Of a DNA stretch of 6,128 bases, positions 1 through 5,793 are shown piece by piece. Made by a program: the position numbers and the translations under genes. The stretch is from Candidatus Rhabdochlamydia sp. Its GTDB lineage: Bacteria; Chlamydiota; Chlamydiia; Chlamydiales; Rhabdochlamydiaceae. Each line of letters starts with the position of its first letter. Position 1 is the stretch's first letter. The DNA lies in NCBI GenBank assembly GCA_030043815.1, contig JASHWX010000043.1, positions 1 through 6,128 of the forward strand, written 5' to 3'. The notes beneath the pieces were generated by a model. The model made no database searches, was not told where the DNA came from, and saw only the letters and a program-made list of their open reading frames with translations.

Positions 1-715
1 CACCGGCTCCGCCAGCGCCTCCCATCATGATTAAGACGATCTCTTTATCGTCGGGAAATTCGAATTCTTCGCAAATTTGATCAATGTCTTTTTCACTGAG
101 GAACTCAGCCCTAAGCGGCAGCCCAATGGTCTCGATCGCATCCATGGGGACATTTTTTTGCACAAGAACTTCGCGTGTGGTGGGCAGATCGGCGCCGATC
201 GTCACTTTGAAATTGGGATGGGTGATCCGCTCCATTTCAAAGGCCCAATTGCGCAGATCGTTGTCCGTTGTGATCAGAAGATAGGGAACTTCATTTTGCC
301 TTGCCGCCTCAGATGCTGGAAAATTGACAAATGGGATCAGCGAGATCACAAGGTCTGGCTGATAAGTCTCGATATATGAGTCAATGATTTTTTCCAGTTT
401 TGAAATGCGGGTACGGAACACAGGAGGCGCGACATGGCGGACGATGAAATTGAGAGACCGGGTCCACCCATTGCGCAGCATCATATTATAGACTTGCTCG
501 CCCGATGGAACTCCCCAAATGCGCAATTGATCGATGGGATAGACGACTTTGAGATCAAATTCTTCGCTTAAGAGATTTTGGAGTGTATTGGCTGCAGCGA
601 TGTGCCCGCCCCCTCCTTTGCTAGAGAGGACTAAGATGGTCTTTTTATCCTCGGCAAATAAAAATGCACTTGTGATCAACAGGAACGAACAAAAAAATGA
701 GCTGAATTTCGACAA
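1..715 (-). CDS. MGDG synthase-like GT28 glycosyltransferase, 5' part (runs off the left edge)
   Basis: The 238 visible residues resemble the N-terminal domain of monogalactosyldiacylglycerol synthase / processive diacylglycerol glycosyltransferases (GT28, MurG-like GT-B fold), which transfer a sugar from a nucleotide donor to a lipid. What shows this: ILVLSSKGGGGHIAAANTL at residues 27-45 (the glycine-rich GGGHxAAA loop), PDLVISLIPFVN around 120-131, LLITTD around 146-151, and TIGLPLRAEF at 196-205, where the linker to the C-terminal domain begins. The last visible residues, IMMGGAGGAG, begin the donor-binding half, which lies outside the window. Start choice: no ATG exists in frame before about residue 78. 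A TAA lies just upstream of a possible GTG at 742, but the TTG at 715 has the better ribosome site (AAAGGTG, 5 nt away). From that TTG the protein begins with a signal-like stretch (SFFCSFLLITSAFLFA, then EDKK). Family call fairly sure; sugar and lipid substrate unknown. Confidence 0.8.
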   Translation of the reverse strand, partial: MSKFSSFFCSFLLITSAFLFAEDKKTILVLSSKGGGGHIAAANTLQNLLSEEFDLKVVYPIDQLRIWGVPSGEQVYNMMLRNGWTRSLNFIVRHVAPPVFRTRISKLEKIIDSYIETYQPDLVISLIPFVNFPASEAARQNEVPYLLITTDNDLRNWAFEMERITHPNFKVTIGADLPTTREVLVQKNVPMDAIETIGLPLRAEFLSEKDIDQICEEFEFPDDKEIVLIMMGGAGGAG

Positions 716-850
716 GATTACACCTTTTGTTCTCAATAACACCCCTTAAAAAGTCTTCGGGGCATGAAACTGTAGCATAATCATCCACCCTAATCAGCAC
801 AAGTATATATTTTCTTTTTTAAAAATGTTTGATTTGATAAGGAAAGTCTT
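716..850. other. divergent intergenic region between glycosyltransferase and hydrolase
   Basis: This 135-bp gap must hold promoters for both flanking genes. On the minus strand TTGTGC and TATGCT lie 17 nt apart (about 777-805), a weak match. On the plus side CATAAT and TATATT hexamers occur without clear -35 partners. A GTG at 740-742 (minus) directly follows an AAGGGG and a TAA; I do not use it as the start. No terminator or RNA gene is seen. Confidence 0.35.
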
Positions 851-1909
851 ATGAACAAGAAGCAATTGAAGTGGATCTTTTGTATCGCTGCACTCTTTGT
901 GTTTGCAGCGATTCCGTTCACTCGCGCGTTCAATTTTCGCAAAATTGTCAAAACCATCACCCTGCAGCCGCAGAAGACGGGAATTACCACCTTCCACTAT
1001 TTTGATAATCAACGCAACCGCCCTGTGGTCACAGAAGTCTGGTATCCTGTCGACCAGACGGTCCCTGCTAGAGCAACTCCTGGAATTTGGCTCAGGTGCG
1101 ATGAAGCGCGGGATGCGCCTTTGAGCACCAAAAAGGAAAAATACCCTTTAATCGTCATGTCCCACGGAAGCGGAGGGGACCGGTTCAATATCTCTTGGCT
1201 TGCCGAGGTGTTGACAGCCAACGGATACATCGTCGCAGCGATGGACCATTACGGCAACACCTGGAACAACAAAATTCCAGAATATTTTGCTCAGCCATGG
1301 GAAAGACCGCTCGATGTCTCTTTTGTCCTCAATCAATTGCTCAAGTCGTCCCATTTTAAAGACAAGATCGACGTCAAAAGAATTGGGTTTGCCGGTTATT
1401 CTCTCGGAGGGGCAACCGGCATTTGGCTCGCAGGCGCAATGGCATCCGATGTCACTGCAGAGAAGGTCAAAAAAATCTGCGTAAAAGAACTCTCTGATGT
1501 CACATCTCCGGAGATCCTCGACAAAATCGATTACACTCCCGCTCATTATTCCTACCACGACAAACGCATCTCGGCCATGGTGGTATTAGCCCCTGCCTTA
1601 GGTTGGATTTTCGAGGAAAAAAGCTTAGAAAAAATCCGCATCCCTGTCATGATCATCGCTCCTGAAAAGGACGATGTTGTTCCCATCGAACACAATGCAA
1701 AGGTATTTGCCAAAAAGATCGCGCGCGCCAATCTCCAAGTTTTAGCAGGCGACGCGAATCATTATGTCTTTCTCAATCGCGCGACACTGCTTGGAAAAAG
1801 GGTCATCGAGTCGAGATACTGCGAAGATCCTTCGTCCATCGACCGCAAAAAGATCCACGACGACCTCGCTAAGAACGCGGTCTTATTCTTTGATGATCAT
1901 TTAAGATAA
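851..1909 (+). CDS. exported or membrane-anchored alpha/beta hydrolase, PAF-acetylhydrolase / dienelactone hydrolase-like
   Basis: This 352-residue protein is an alpha/beta-hydrolase, probably an esterase or lipase-like enzyme of the platelet-activating-factor acetylhydrolase / predicted dienelactone hydrolase group. In order it shows: a positively charged start and hydrophobic segment at about 8-21 (signal peptide or single anchor); VTEVWYPVD at 60-68, typical of the group's first strands; the oxyanion-loop motif HGSGG at 105-109; the nucleophile elbow GYSLGG at 182-187, with Ser184 as catalytic serine; an acid candidate at Asp274 or Asp275 in PEKDDVVP; and the catalytic histidine candidate His304 in DANHYVF. 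All three triad positions are present in the normal order, so the enzyme looks intact. The ATG follows AAGGA by 7-8 nt. The gene stands alone, divergent from the left-hand glycosyltransferase, and its last 13 bp overlap the end of pgeF on the other strand. True substrate (phospholipid, short ester or other) cannot be told from sequence. Confidence 0.85.
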   Translation: MNKKQLKWIFCIAALFVFAAIPFTRAFNFRKIVKTITLQPQKTGITTFHYFDNQRNRPVVTEVWYPVDQTVPARATPGIWLRCDEARDAPLSTKKEKYPLIVMSHGSGGDRFNISWLAEVLTANGYIVAAMDHYGNTWNNKIPEYFAQPWERPLDVSFVLNQLLKSSHFKDKIDVKRIGFAGYSLGGATGIWLAGAMASDVTAEKVKKICVKELSDVTSPEILDKIDYTPAHYSYHDKRISAMVVLAPALGWIFEEKSLEKIRIPVMIIAPEKDDVVPIEHNAKVFAKKIARANLQVLAGDANHYVFLNRATLLGKRVIESRYCEDPSSIDRKKIHDDLAKNAVLFFDDHLR

Positions 1910-2646
1910 GCAATCGTCGCATGCCTCCCTGTCACCTGATCTCTTCTATAAGAATAAAAGTCTTGGGAATTGGCATAGGTACAGATGCCCGCGATCTCGA
2001 TATGATGCCCCAGCACCCCGCTACTCTCGAGCTGATGGCGGGCAATCGCCCATAGATCAAAATAGTGCGGCCGCACTTGAAACGTCCAAAATTCTTCGGG
2101 AAATTCAGTCCGGTAGTTCTTAAATTCTGAGTGGTCTGGCCCCAAGCTCGGCGAGATGCCAACGAGCAAATCTTCTGGCTTTGTCCCAAAGGCTTGCGCC
2201 ATTTTTTGGATAGCTGCGCGATAGATATTTTGCACATTGCCGCGCCAGCCCGCATGGACGTTTCCAAGCGCACGGTGTACAGGATCATAGAGAATCGCGG
2301 CTTGACAATCCGCATGCTTGATCATCAATCCGACATTTTTCAAATCAGTGACCATCGCATCGGAGGCTGCAATCTCCATTTGATCTTGCTTGACCAAAGT
2401 GACCTCGCTTCCATGCACTTGTTTGCCTGAAATGACCCGACTGATTTTCAGTGCTTGGAGCATCCGCCGCCGATTTTCGCTGACTTTTTCATGGTCATCC
2501 CCTGTGTTCCCGCCGGCGTTGAGCGAACCGTACGGCTCCTGGCTTGTTCCTCCATGGCGCAAAAAAACACCGTGCACCAGGCCTGGAAACTCACTGAGCA
2601 GCTCAAACTCCAGCCACTCGATCTCTCCTTCTTTTTTTCGAATCAT
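1897..2646 (-). CDS. pgeF: PgeF/YfiH laccase-domain protein (peptidoglycan editing factor)
   Basis: A 249-residue member of the YfiH/YlmD (Cu-oxidase_4, 'laccase domain') family. Family proteins have been described as multicopper-like oxidases, as purine-nucleoside-active enzymes, and in E. coli as PgeF, which prevents wrong amino acids in peptidoglycan stem peptides. Visible family blocks: KQVHGSEV at 75-82, SDAMVTDLKNVGLMIKHADCQAAILYDP at about 95-122, GNVHAGWRG at 128-136, GISPSLGPDHSEF at 163-175, YFDLWAIARHQL at 195-206, and the C-terminal CTYANSQDFYSYRRDQVTGRHA around 222-243. The metal ligands expected in the family, two His and one Cys, are present as His78, Cys114 and His131. Start choice: ATG at 2646 has AAAGGG about 7 nt upstream and fits family length. 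The in-frame ATG at 2694 would add 16 unmatched residues and run into the divergent gene. The usual GPCIGP block lacks its cysteine here (SPSLGP). A peptidoglycan role fits the reduced cell wall of chlamydiae, but that is inference. Confidence 0.92.
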   Translation of the reverse strand: MIRKKEGEIEWLEFELLSEFPGLVHGVFLRHGGTSQEPYGSLNAGGNTGDDHEKVSENRRRMLQALKISRVISGKQVHGSEVTLVKQDQMEIAASDAMVTDLKNVGLMIKHADCQAAILYDPVHRALGNVHAGWRGNVQNIYRAAIQKMAQAFGTKPEDLLVGISPSLGPDHSEFKNYRTEFPEEFWTFQVRPHYFDLWAIARHQLESSGVLGHHIEIAGICTYANSQDFYSYRRDQVTGRHATIAYLK

Positions 2647-2676
2647 CTTTTTACCCTTTTTTGTATACTGAGCAGC

Positions 2677-3570
2677 ATGGAACCCTTTTCGCATGTGATC
2701 TTCTGGGAAAATCCCTTACCGACCCTTTGCTTTTTTTCCTTTGGCATGTGCTTCATCAGCTTATGGATCCGTAAAAGCGTTTGGCTCTGGGGATCCTTCC
2801 TCTTACTGGCGTTCATCTTTGCTTTTCAATCCCATATCGCCAGCTGGCTTTCTCTCATACCTGTCTTCATATTGTTATTTTGCCACTTTTTCTTAAATAA
2901 GCCGATCAGCAAAAGCACGAGGTACATCCTCTTCGGCATCGCTGTGCTCGTTTCATTTGCCCTCGCCGCTCAATTCTTACCTGATTTTAAGGATTGGAAA
3001 GTCGCCTCTTCTCTGAATCTGGGCCCCAATTCCCACCCTTACAATTTGTGGCTTAAATTCGATAAACCCTTCATCGGGCTATTTGTCTTGATCTTTGCCC
3101 TTCCGCTGATCTCATCCCCGTCTCAACTCTATGACGTCTTCAAGGTCGCTATTCCCATGAGCGTCATTGGGATTTTGATCATGATAAGCCTATCATGGAG
3201 TTTAGGCATTGTAGGGTGGGCCCCCAAAATTCCTATTATTTCCTTTGTTTGGATGGTCAATCAAATCCTCTTCGTCTGCATCCCCGAAGAAGCCTTTTTT
3301 CGAGGATTCATTCAAAGAGAGATCTACAATTGGTGGGGAAAAAGTTCTTCTGCCGCTTTTGGAAGCATCGTCATTACGTCTCTCATTTTTTCACTGTTCC
3401 ATCTGTTTTGGATTGCAGAATTGCCATTTTTATTTTTAGTATTCATCGCCAGCGTAATCTATGGGACGATCTATCAAACCACCCAAGCAATAGAATCCAG
3501 CATCTTATGTCATTTCGCAATGAATACCACCCATTTTTTCCTATTCACTTATCCCACATTACAACCTTAG
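2677..3570 (+). CDS. CPBP-family intramembrane metalloprotease (Rce1/Abi-like)
   Basis: A 297-residue multi-pass membrane protein whose C-terminal half carries all three CPBP (Abi, PF02517) motifs: EEAFFRG at 204-210 (EExxxR, Glu204, Glu205, Arg209), FSLFH at 238-242 (FxxxH) and HFAMN at 279-283 (HxxxN). These form the active site of Rce1-type glutamate-dependent intramembrane endopeptidases. The first half adds hydrophobic segments at about 15-30, 37-50, 56-72, 83-99 and 131-146, followed by 160-180 and 189-202 before the motif. Start choice: ATG at 2677 begins a natural membrane protein. The longer frame from 2455 would lie inside pgeF on the opposite strand, so I reject it. Ribosome site upstream of 2677 is weak (TGAGCAG). 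TATACT at 2664-2669 sits 7 nt before the ATG, without a clear -35. Its start codon is 30 bp from that of pgeF, back to back. Bacterial members act in maturation of exported peptides, immunity to bacteriocins or membrane-protein processing; which applies here is unknown. Confidence 0.87.
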   Translation: MEPFSHVIFWENPLPTLCFFSFGMCFISLWIRKSVWLWGSFLLLAFIFAFQSHIASWLSLIPVFILLFCHFFLNKPISKSTRYILFGIAVLVSFALAAQFLPDFKDWKVASSLNLGPNSHPYNLWLKFDKPFIGLFVLIFALPLISSPSQLYDVFKVAIPMSVIGILIMISLSWSLGIVGWAPKIPIISFVWMVNQILFVCIPEEAFFRGFIQREIYNWWGKSSSAAFGSIVITSLIFSLFHLFWIAELPFLFLVFIASVIYGTIYQTTQAIESSILCHFAMNTTHFFLFTYPTLQP

Positions 3571-3660
3571 ACCTTTATTTTCAGATACTTATATTCAATT
3601 TTGACTATATACGACTTCAAGGTTGGAATGAATTTGATCCTATTCTTTTAAGCCCTTACT
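3571..3660. other. AT-rich intergenic junction between the protease gene and the DUF4143 remnant
   Basis: This 90-bp stretch starts directly after the stop of the CPBP gene. It holds no intrinsic terminator that I can find. An open frame (phase of 3195-3728) runs through it and overlaps the remnant in another reading frame, but its translation shows no clear homology. It probably contains the deletion or recombination junction that removed the ATPase 5' end. Confidence 0.4.
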
Positions 3661-3960
3661 TTGTCAGAAATCACTCGATTTTTTATGAACCAAGGAGAAC
3701 AAACAGAGTTTTTTTTTGTTCGATCTAAGGATCAAATCGAAGTAGATTTTTTACTACAGTTATCGAATCAACGTTACATTGCAATTGAAGTAAAAACAAC
3801 TCCAGTCGATTTCACAAAATCTCAGCTGCAATTACTCGATTCTCTACAAATCAATATCATTGAAAAATGGATTGCGACACCCAATAAATCAACAGATTTT
3901 GCCCATGCCAGAGTTATTCCTATTGATCAAATTTTTGAAGAACTCGAGAGATGCTTATAA
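3661..3960 (+). pseudogene. remnant of DUF4143-type AAA ATPase, C-terminal fragment
   Basis: About 99 codons resembling only the C-terminal end of the ATPases that pair an AAA domain with DUF4143. The recognisable part is TEFFFVRSKDQIEVDFLLQL followed by YIAIEVKTTPVDFTKSQLQLLDSL. It contains the EVDF...IEVK pattern, a nuclease-like fold signature that ends such proteins. No Walker A or B region is present. An in-frame TAA lies at 3649-3651, ten bases before the first usable codon (TTG 3661). Neither this TTG nor the ATG at 3685 has a ribosome site. The segment is visibly richer in A and T than the genes around it (AAT, ATT, GAA, AAA codons), which suggests a different origin. Its last 34 bp overlap, tail to tail, the end of the minus-strand glycosyltransferase. 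I read it as a decayed, 5'-truncated horizontally acquired gene. A real small protein is less likely. Confidence 0.65.
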
Positions 3961-5060
3961 ACATCGCGTGCATAATCCAAGGGGGTGCGCGACAAGCTGG
4001 AGTGATGAAATGTCGCCTTTTTTCCAAGAAGGGATTTAATGCTCTTCTCAATGGCATTCACATCATAGGGGCAAGGGTATTCGATCGGGCCTTGCATACT
4101 CAAGTCCTTGAATGTGCACCACTCTGAGGCAATGATCGGGATTCCTGCTCTAGCGGCTTCAAAGAAAATGAAGCCTGGCGTTTCAGAAAAAGCAGGATGT
4201 AAATAGAGACTGGCGTTTGCGTAGGCGCTTTTCAACAATTCAGATGAGAGCTTTTTTCCATCTGGCATCTTCATGACAGTCAGGGGTCCTTTTTGACCGC
4301 TGTCCAATGTTTCGCTGATGATGAAAGTAGGGTGCGAACGGTAATTTAAAATGGCATTGAGGCAAATCTTCTCATACCAAGGCTGATGGGTCTTTGTCGC
4401 GATGAAGACCAGAGGATGCGGGATATCGCGCATGGCTAAAATAGAACCGAGTTGATTCTTTCTCGTTTCAAATCGTCCCACTTGCAACACATAATCTCGA
4501 TAGTTGAGAAATCCATCTTTGCCCTCATCCGATGAAAAACCCGGCGAAAGGGGAACGATGATCGGCCTCGCGAGAGGGCAGTCGCGTTTTAAAGTTCTTT
4601 TTTCTGTAGGGGAATCGACAAGGCAAAATTGAGCTTTTTCCATCACCTCGAAATTGTAATACGAAGAGCGCATCGGTAAAAAACCGAAGTAGAAGACGAT
4701 TTGGGGTGTAGCGAGCAGTCTGTCGAGAGTAAAAGGCACACCGCTTTCCACATAGCCTTCCAAACTTTTTTCGACATAGTTGGCAAAGCCAAAACAGGGC
4801 AGTGCGTATTGGATGGGATCTTCGTGGAAAGAGAGAAGGCCGTAAGGCTTAGTGTAGAGCTGTAAAAGATCAAATTGGGAACGCTGATCGCGGGTCGAAT
4901 TGGTGAGCAATATGAAATCTTCTTCAAGAAGAGAAAGGACTGTATCGCTGACTGTGATTTTGCATCCCAGCTGCTCGAGTCCCCATTTAAGATCGTAAAC
5001 AACCTTGAGATCCCCTCCCCAAACGGCATGATTCTCGCGAATTGCGATCCCGATTTTCAT
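3927..5060 (-). CDS. GT4-like (GT-B fold) glycosyltransferase
   Basis: A 377-residue glycosyltransferase of the group 1 / GT4 type. The N-terminus reads MKIGIAIRENHAVWGGDLKVVYDLKWGLEQLGC, the usual first strand plus GG loop of the acceptor domain. The C-terminal donor domain contains DYVLQVGRFETRKNQ at 189-203, with the conserved Arg196 and Lys201 that contact the nucleotide-sugar phosphates. ASLYLHPAFSETPGFIFFEAARAGIPIIASE follows at 283-313 with the E-x7-E pair Glu293 and Glu301. The length is normal and no key residue is missing. The likely job is adding a sugar to a surface polysaccharide or glycolipid; donor and acceptor cannot be named. It is a single-gene unit. No Shine-Dalgarno sequence precedes the ATG, because the bases immediately upstream are the end of the palindromic element at 5063-5214. 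Its stop lies 34 bp inside the DUF4143 remnant, so the last 10 or so residues (LSSSSKI end) may derive from that junction. Confidence 0.85.
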   Translation of the reverse strand: MKIGIAIRENHAVWGGDLKVVYDLKWGLEQLGCKITVSDTVLSLLEEDFILLTNSTRDQRSQFDLLQLYTKPYGLLSFHEDPIQYALPCFGFANYVEKSLEGYVESGVPFTLDRLLATPQIVFYFGFLPMRSSYYNFEVMEKAQFCLVDSPTEKRTLKRDCPLARPIIVPLSPGFSSDEGKDGFLNYRDYVLQVGRFETRKNQLGSILAMRDIPHPLVFIATKTHQPWYEKICLNAILNYRSHPTFIISETLDSGQKGPLTVMKMPDGKKLSSELLKSAYANASLYLHPAFSETPGFIFFEAARAGIPIIASEWCTFKDLSMQGPIEYPCPYDVNAIEKSIKSLLGKKATFHHSSLSRTPLDYARDVYKHLSSSSKI

Positions 5061-5062
5061 AA

Positions 5063-5214
5063 GAGTCTGTCTGCGAATTTTGGTTAATTGCTTTTTGCAT
5101 CTTTTTTCACCGATTTTAATGCCACTTCTTGGCTTAGTATGTCCTGCGAAGTGGCATTAAAATCGGTGAAAAAATCCCTCAAAAATCAAAATAACAAAAT
5201 TCGCAGACAGACTC
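5063..5214. mobile_element. 152-bp palindromic MITE-like element (element 1)
   Basis: The ends are 20-bp perfect inverted repeats: GAGTCTGTCTGCGAATTTTG at 5063-5082 and its complement at 5195-5214. They are flanked by the 3-bp direct repeat TAA (5060-5062 and 5215-5217), a good target-site duplication. Inside, 19 and 20 nt of non-matching AT-rich sequence separate the ends from a second, 27-bp perfect inverted repeat (5102-5128 with 5148-5174), around a 19-nt loop (5129-5147). There is no coding capacity. GAG ends with a TAA duplication recall IS5-family elements of the type giving 3-bp TNA duplications, so a non-autonomous derivative (MITE) moved by an IS5-like transposase is my inference. 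The whole element could fold into a long hairpin as RNA or single-stranded DNA. Confidence 0.82.
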
Positions 5215-5215
5215 T

Positions 5216-5252
5216 AAAAAAAATGCAATCGCCTAACTTAAGGCGATTGCAT
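5216..5252 (-). terminator. rho-independent terminator of the small exported-protein gene
   Basis: A perfect 12-bp stem, ATGCAATCGCCT at 5223-5234 paired with 5241-5252, has a 6-nt loop. On the minus strand it is followed by a run of eight T (complement of 5216-5223, whose last base also belongs to the stem). It starts 12 nt after the stop of the gene ending at 5265. The T run touches the target duplication of element 1, so the element landed right at the end of this terminator. Confidence 0.9.
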
Positions 5253-5264
5253 AAGAGATGATCA

Positions 5265-5621
5265 TTACTTAACAGCTGGAGCTGCAGGATTTGCTTTTTC
5301 TGCGTTAGCGACAGAAGGAGCTTCTTTCATTTCTTTCGCAGCAATCATTCTTTGTACGGCTTCATCCGCATTAGCGCCATTTTTCACAGCAACCATGACA
5401 GATTTTCTTTGCTCAATTGAAAGCTTGTCATTAAAAGCTTTGCGGTTTTGATCGTTGAGCTTTGCAGAGAATGCTTGCTCATCAGCAGAAAGCTTCAAAG
5501 CTGCTGCTTCTGGAGCTTTTTGCGTTGTAGCTGGAGTCGCGCTTTGTGCATTTTCAGCATTCAAAGCAACCGCTGCAGTTGCTGCAACGAGAGCAAACAT
5601 CATCATTGTGATTTTTTTCAT
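5265..5621 (-). CDS. small alanine-rich exported protein, unknown function
   Basis: A 118-residue protein beginning MKKITMMMFALVAATAAVALNA, a textbook Sec signal peptide with two lysines, a hydrophobic core and small residues before a likely cut at ALNA/EN or AQSA/TP. There is no lipobox cysteine. The mature part is about 90-96 residues, hydrophilic and Ala/Lys/Asp/Glu-rich. A likely helical core reads LSADEQAFSAKLNDQNRKAFNDKLSIEQRKSVMVAVKNGANADEAVQRMIAAK, followed by a low-complexity Ala/Pro tail ending in PAAPAVK. I recognise no family. Start choice: AGGAG (complement of 5633-5637) is 11 nt from the ATG at 5621 and only 2 nt from an in-frame ATG at 5630, which would add MKI. The upstream ATG at 5660 lacks a ribosome site and would spoil the signal peptide. 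It is a monocistronic unit with its own terminator. The good ribosome site and terminator suggest substantial expression. A periplasmic or outer-surface role is inference. Confidence 0.8.
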   Translation of the reverse strand: MKKITMMMFALVAATAAVALNAENAQSATPATTQKAPEAAALKLSADEQAFSAKLNDQNRKAFNDKLSIEQRKSVMVAVKNGANADEAVQRMIAAKEMKEAPSVANAEKANPAAPAVK

Positions 5622-5669
5622 AATTTTCATATCTCCTAAAGTTGTAAGTGGCATTTGCACTTGGTAATT

Positions 5670-5699
5670 AATGTAAAAAGAAATGGACTTTTTTGTCTA
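5670..5699 (-). promoter_or_regulatory. possible sigma70/sigma66-type promoter for the small exported-protein gene
   Basis: On the minus strand TAGACA (complement of 5694-5699, 5 of 6 to TTGACA) is followed after 18 nt by TACATT (complement of 5670-5675, 4 of 6 to TATAAT). This would give a leader of about 40 nt ending in the AGGAG site. The -10 is weak and other AT-rich hexamers lie nearby, so the exact box is uncertain. Confidence 0.35.
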
Positions 5700-5701
5700 T
5701 T
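5689..5701 (+). repeat. 13-bp direct repeat, copy 1
   Basis: TTTTTTGTCTATT occurs here and again at 5781-5793, where it ends exactly at the left edge of palindromic element 2. On the minus strand this copy contains the proposed TAGACA -35 box. It may be chance in T-rich DNA, or a trace of the target site. Confidence 0.5.
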
Positions 5702-5780
5702 TCAAACTCTTCTTGAGGAAAAAAATTACTTTACAGGGCACCCTCCTCAGGATTTTTTGCAACTATAAGGATCTAAACAT

Positions 5781-5793
5781 TTTTTTGTCTATT
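5781..5793 (+). repeat. 13-bp direct repeat, copy 2 (abuts element 2)
   Basis: Second copy of TTTTTTGTCTATT. Its last four or five bases (CTATT) are also the left target duplication of element 2. Apart from the promoter and these repeats, the non-coding stretch 5622-5793 shows no gene that I can support. Confidence 0.5.

Noticed and set aside
1148..1558. 136-codon minus-strand frame inside the hydrolase
   Set aside because: It is antisense shadow of a gene with a complete catalytic triad and has no ribosome site.
2455..2676. 74-residue N-terminal extension of the CPBP protease frame
   Set aside because: It lies within pgeF on the opposite strand, and the protein from ATG 2677 has a natural membrane-protein start.
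2647..2694. 16-residue N-terminal extension of PgeF from ATG 2694
   Set aside because: The ATG at 2646 has the better AAAGGG site and family-like length; the extension would overlap the divergent protease gene.
3195..3728. 177-codon plus-strand frame overlapping the protease end and the remnant
   Set aside because: It is out of frame with the motif-bearing CPBP gene, and the residues look like shadow translation (His/Arg/Phe-rich).
5622..5660. Longer start of the small exported protein at ATG 5660
   Set aside because: No ribosome site, and it would place neutral residues before the signal peptide; AGGAG lies downstream of it.
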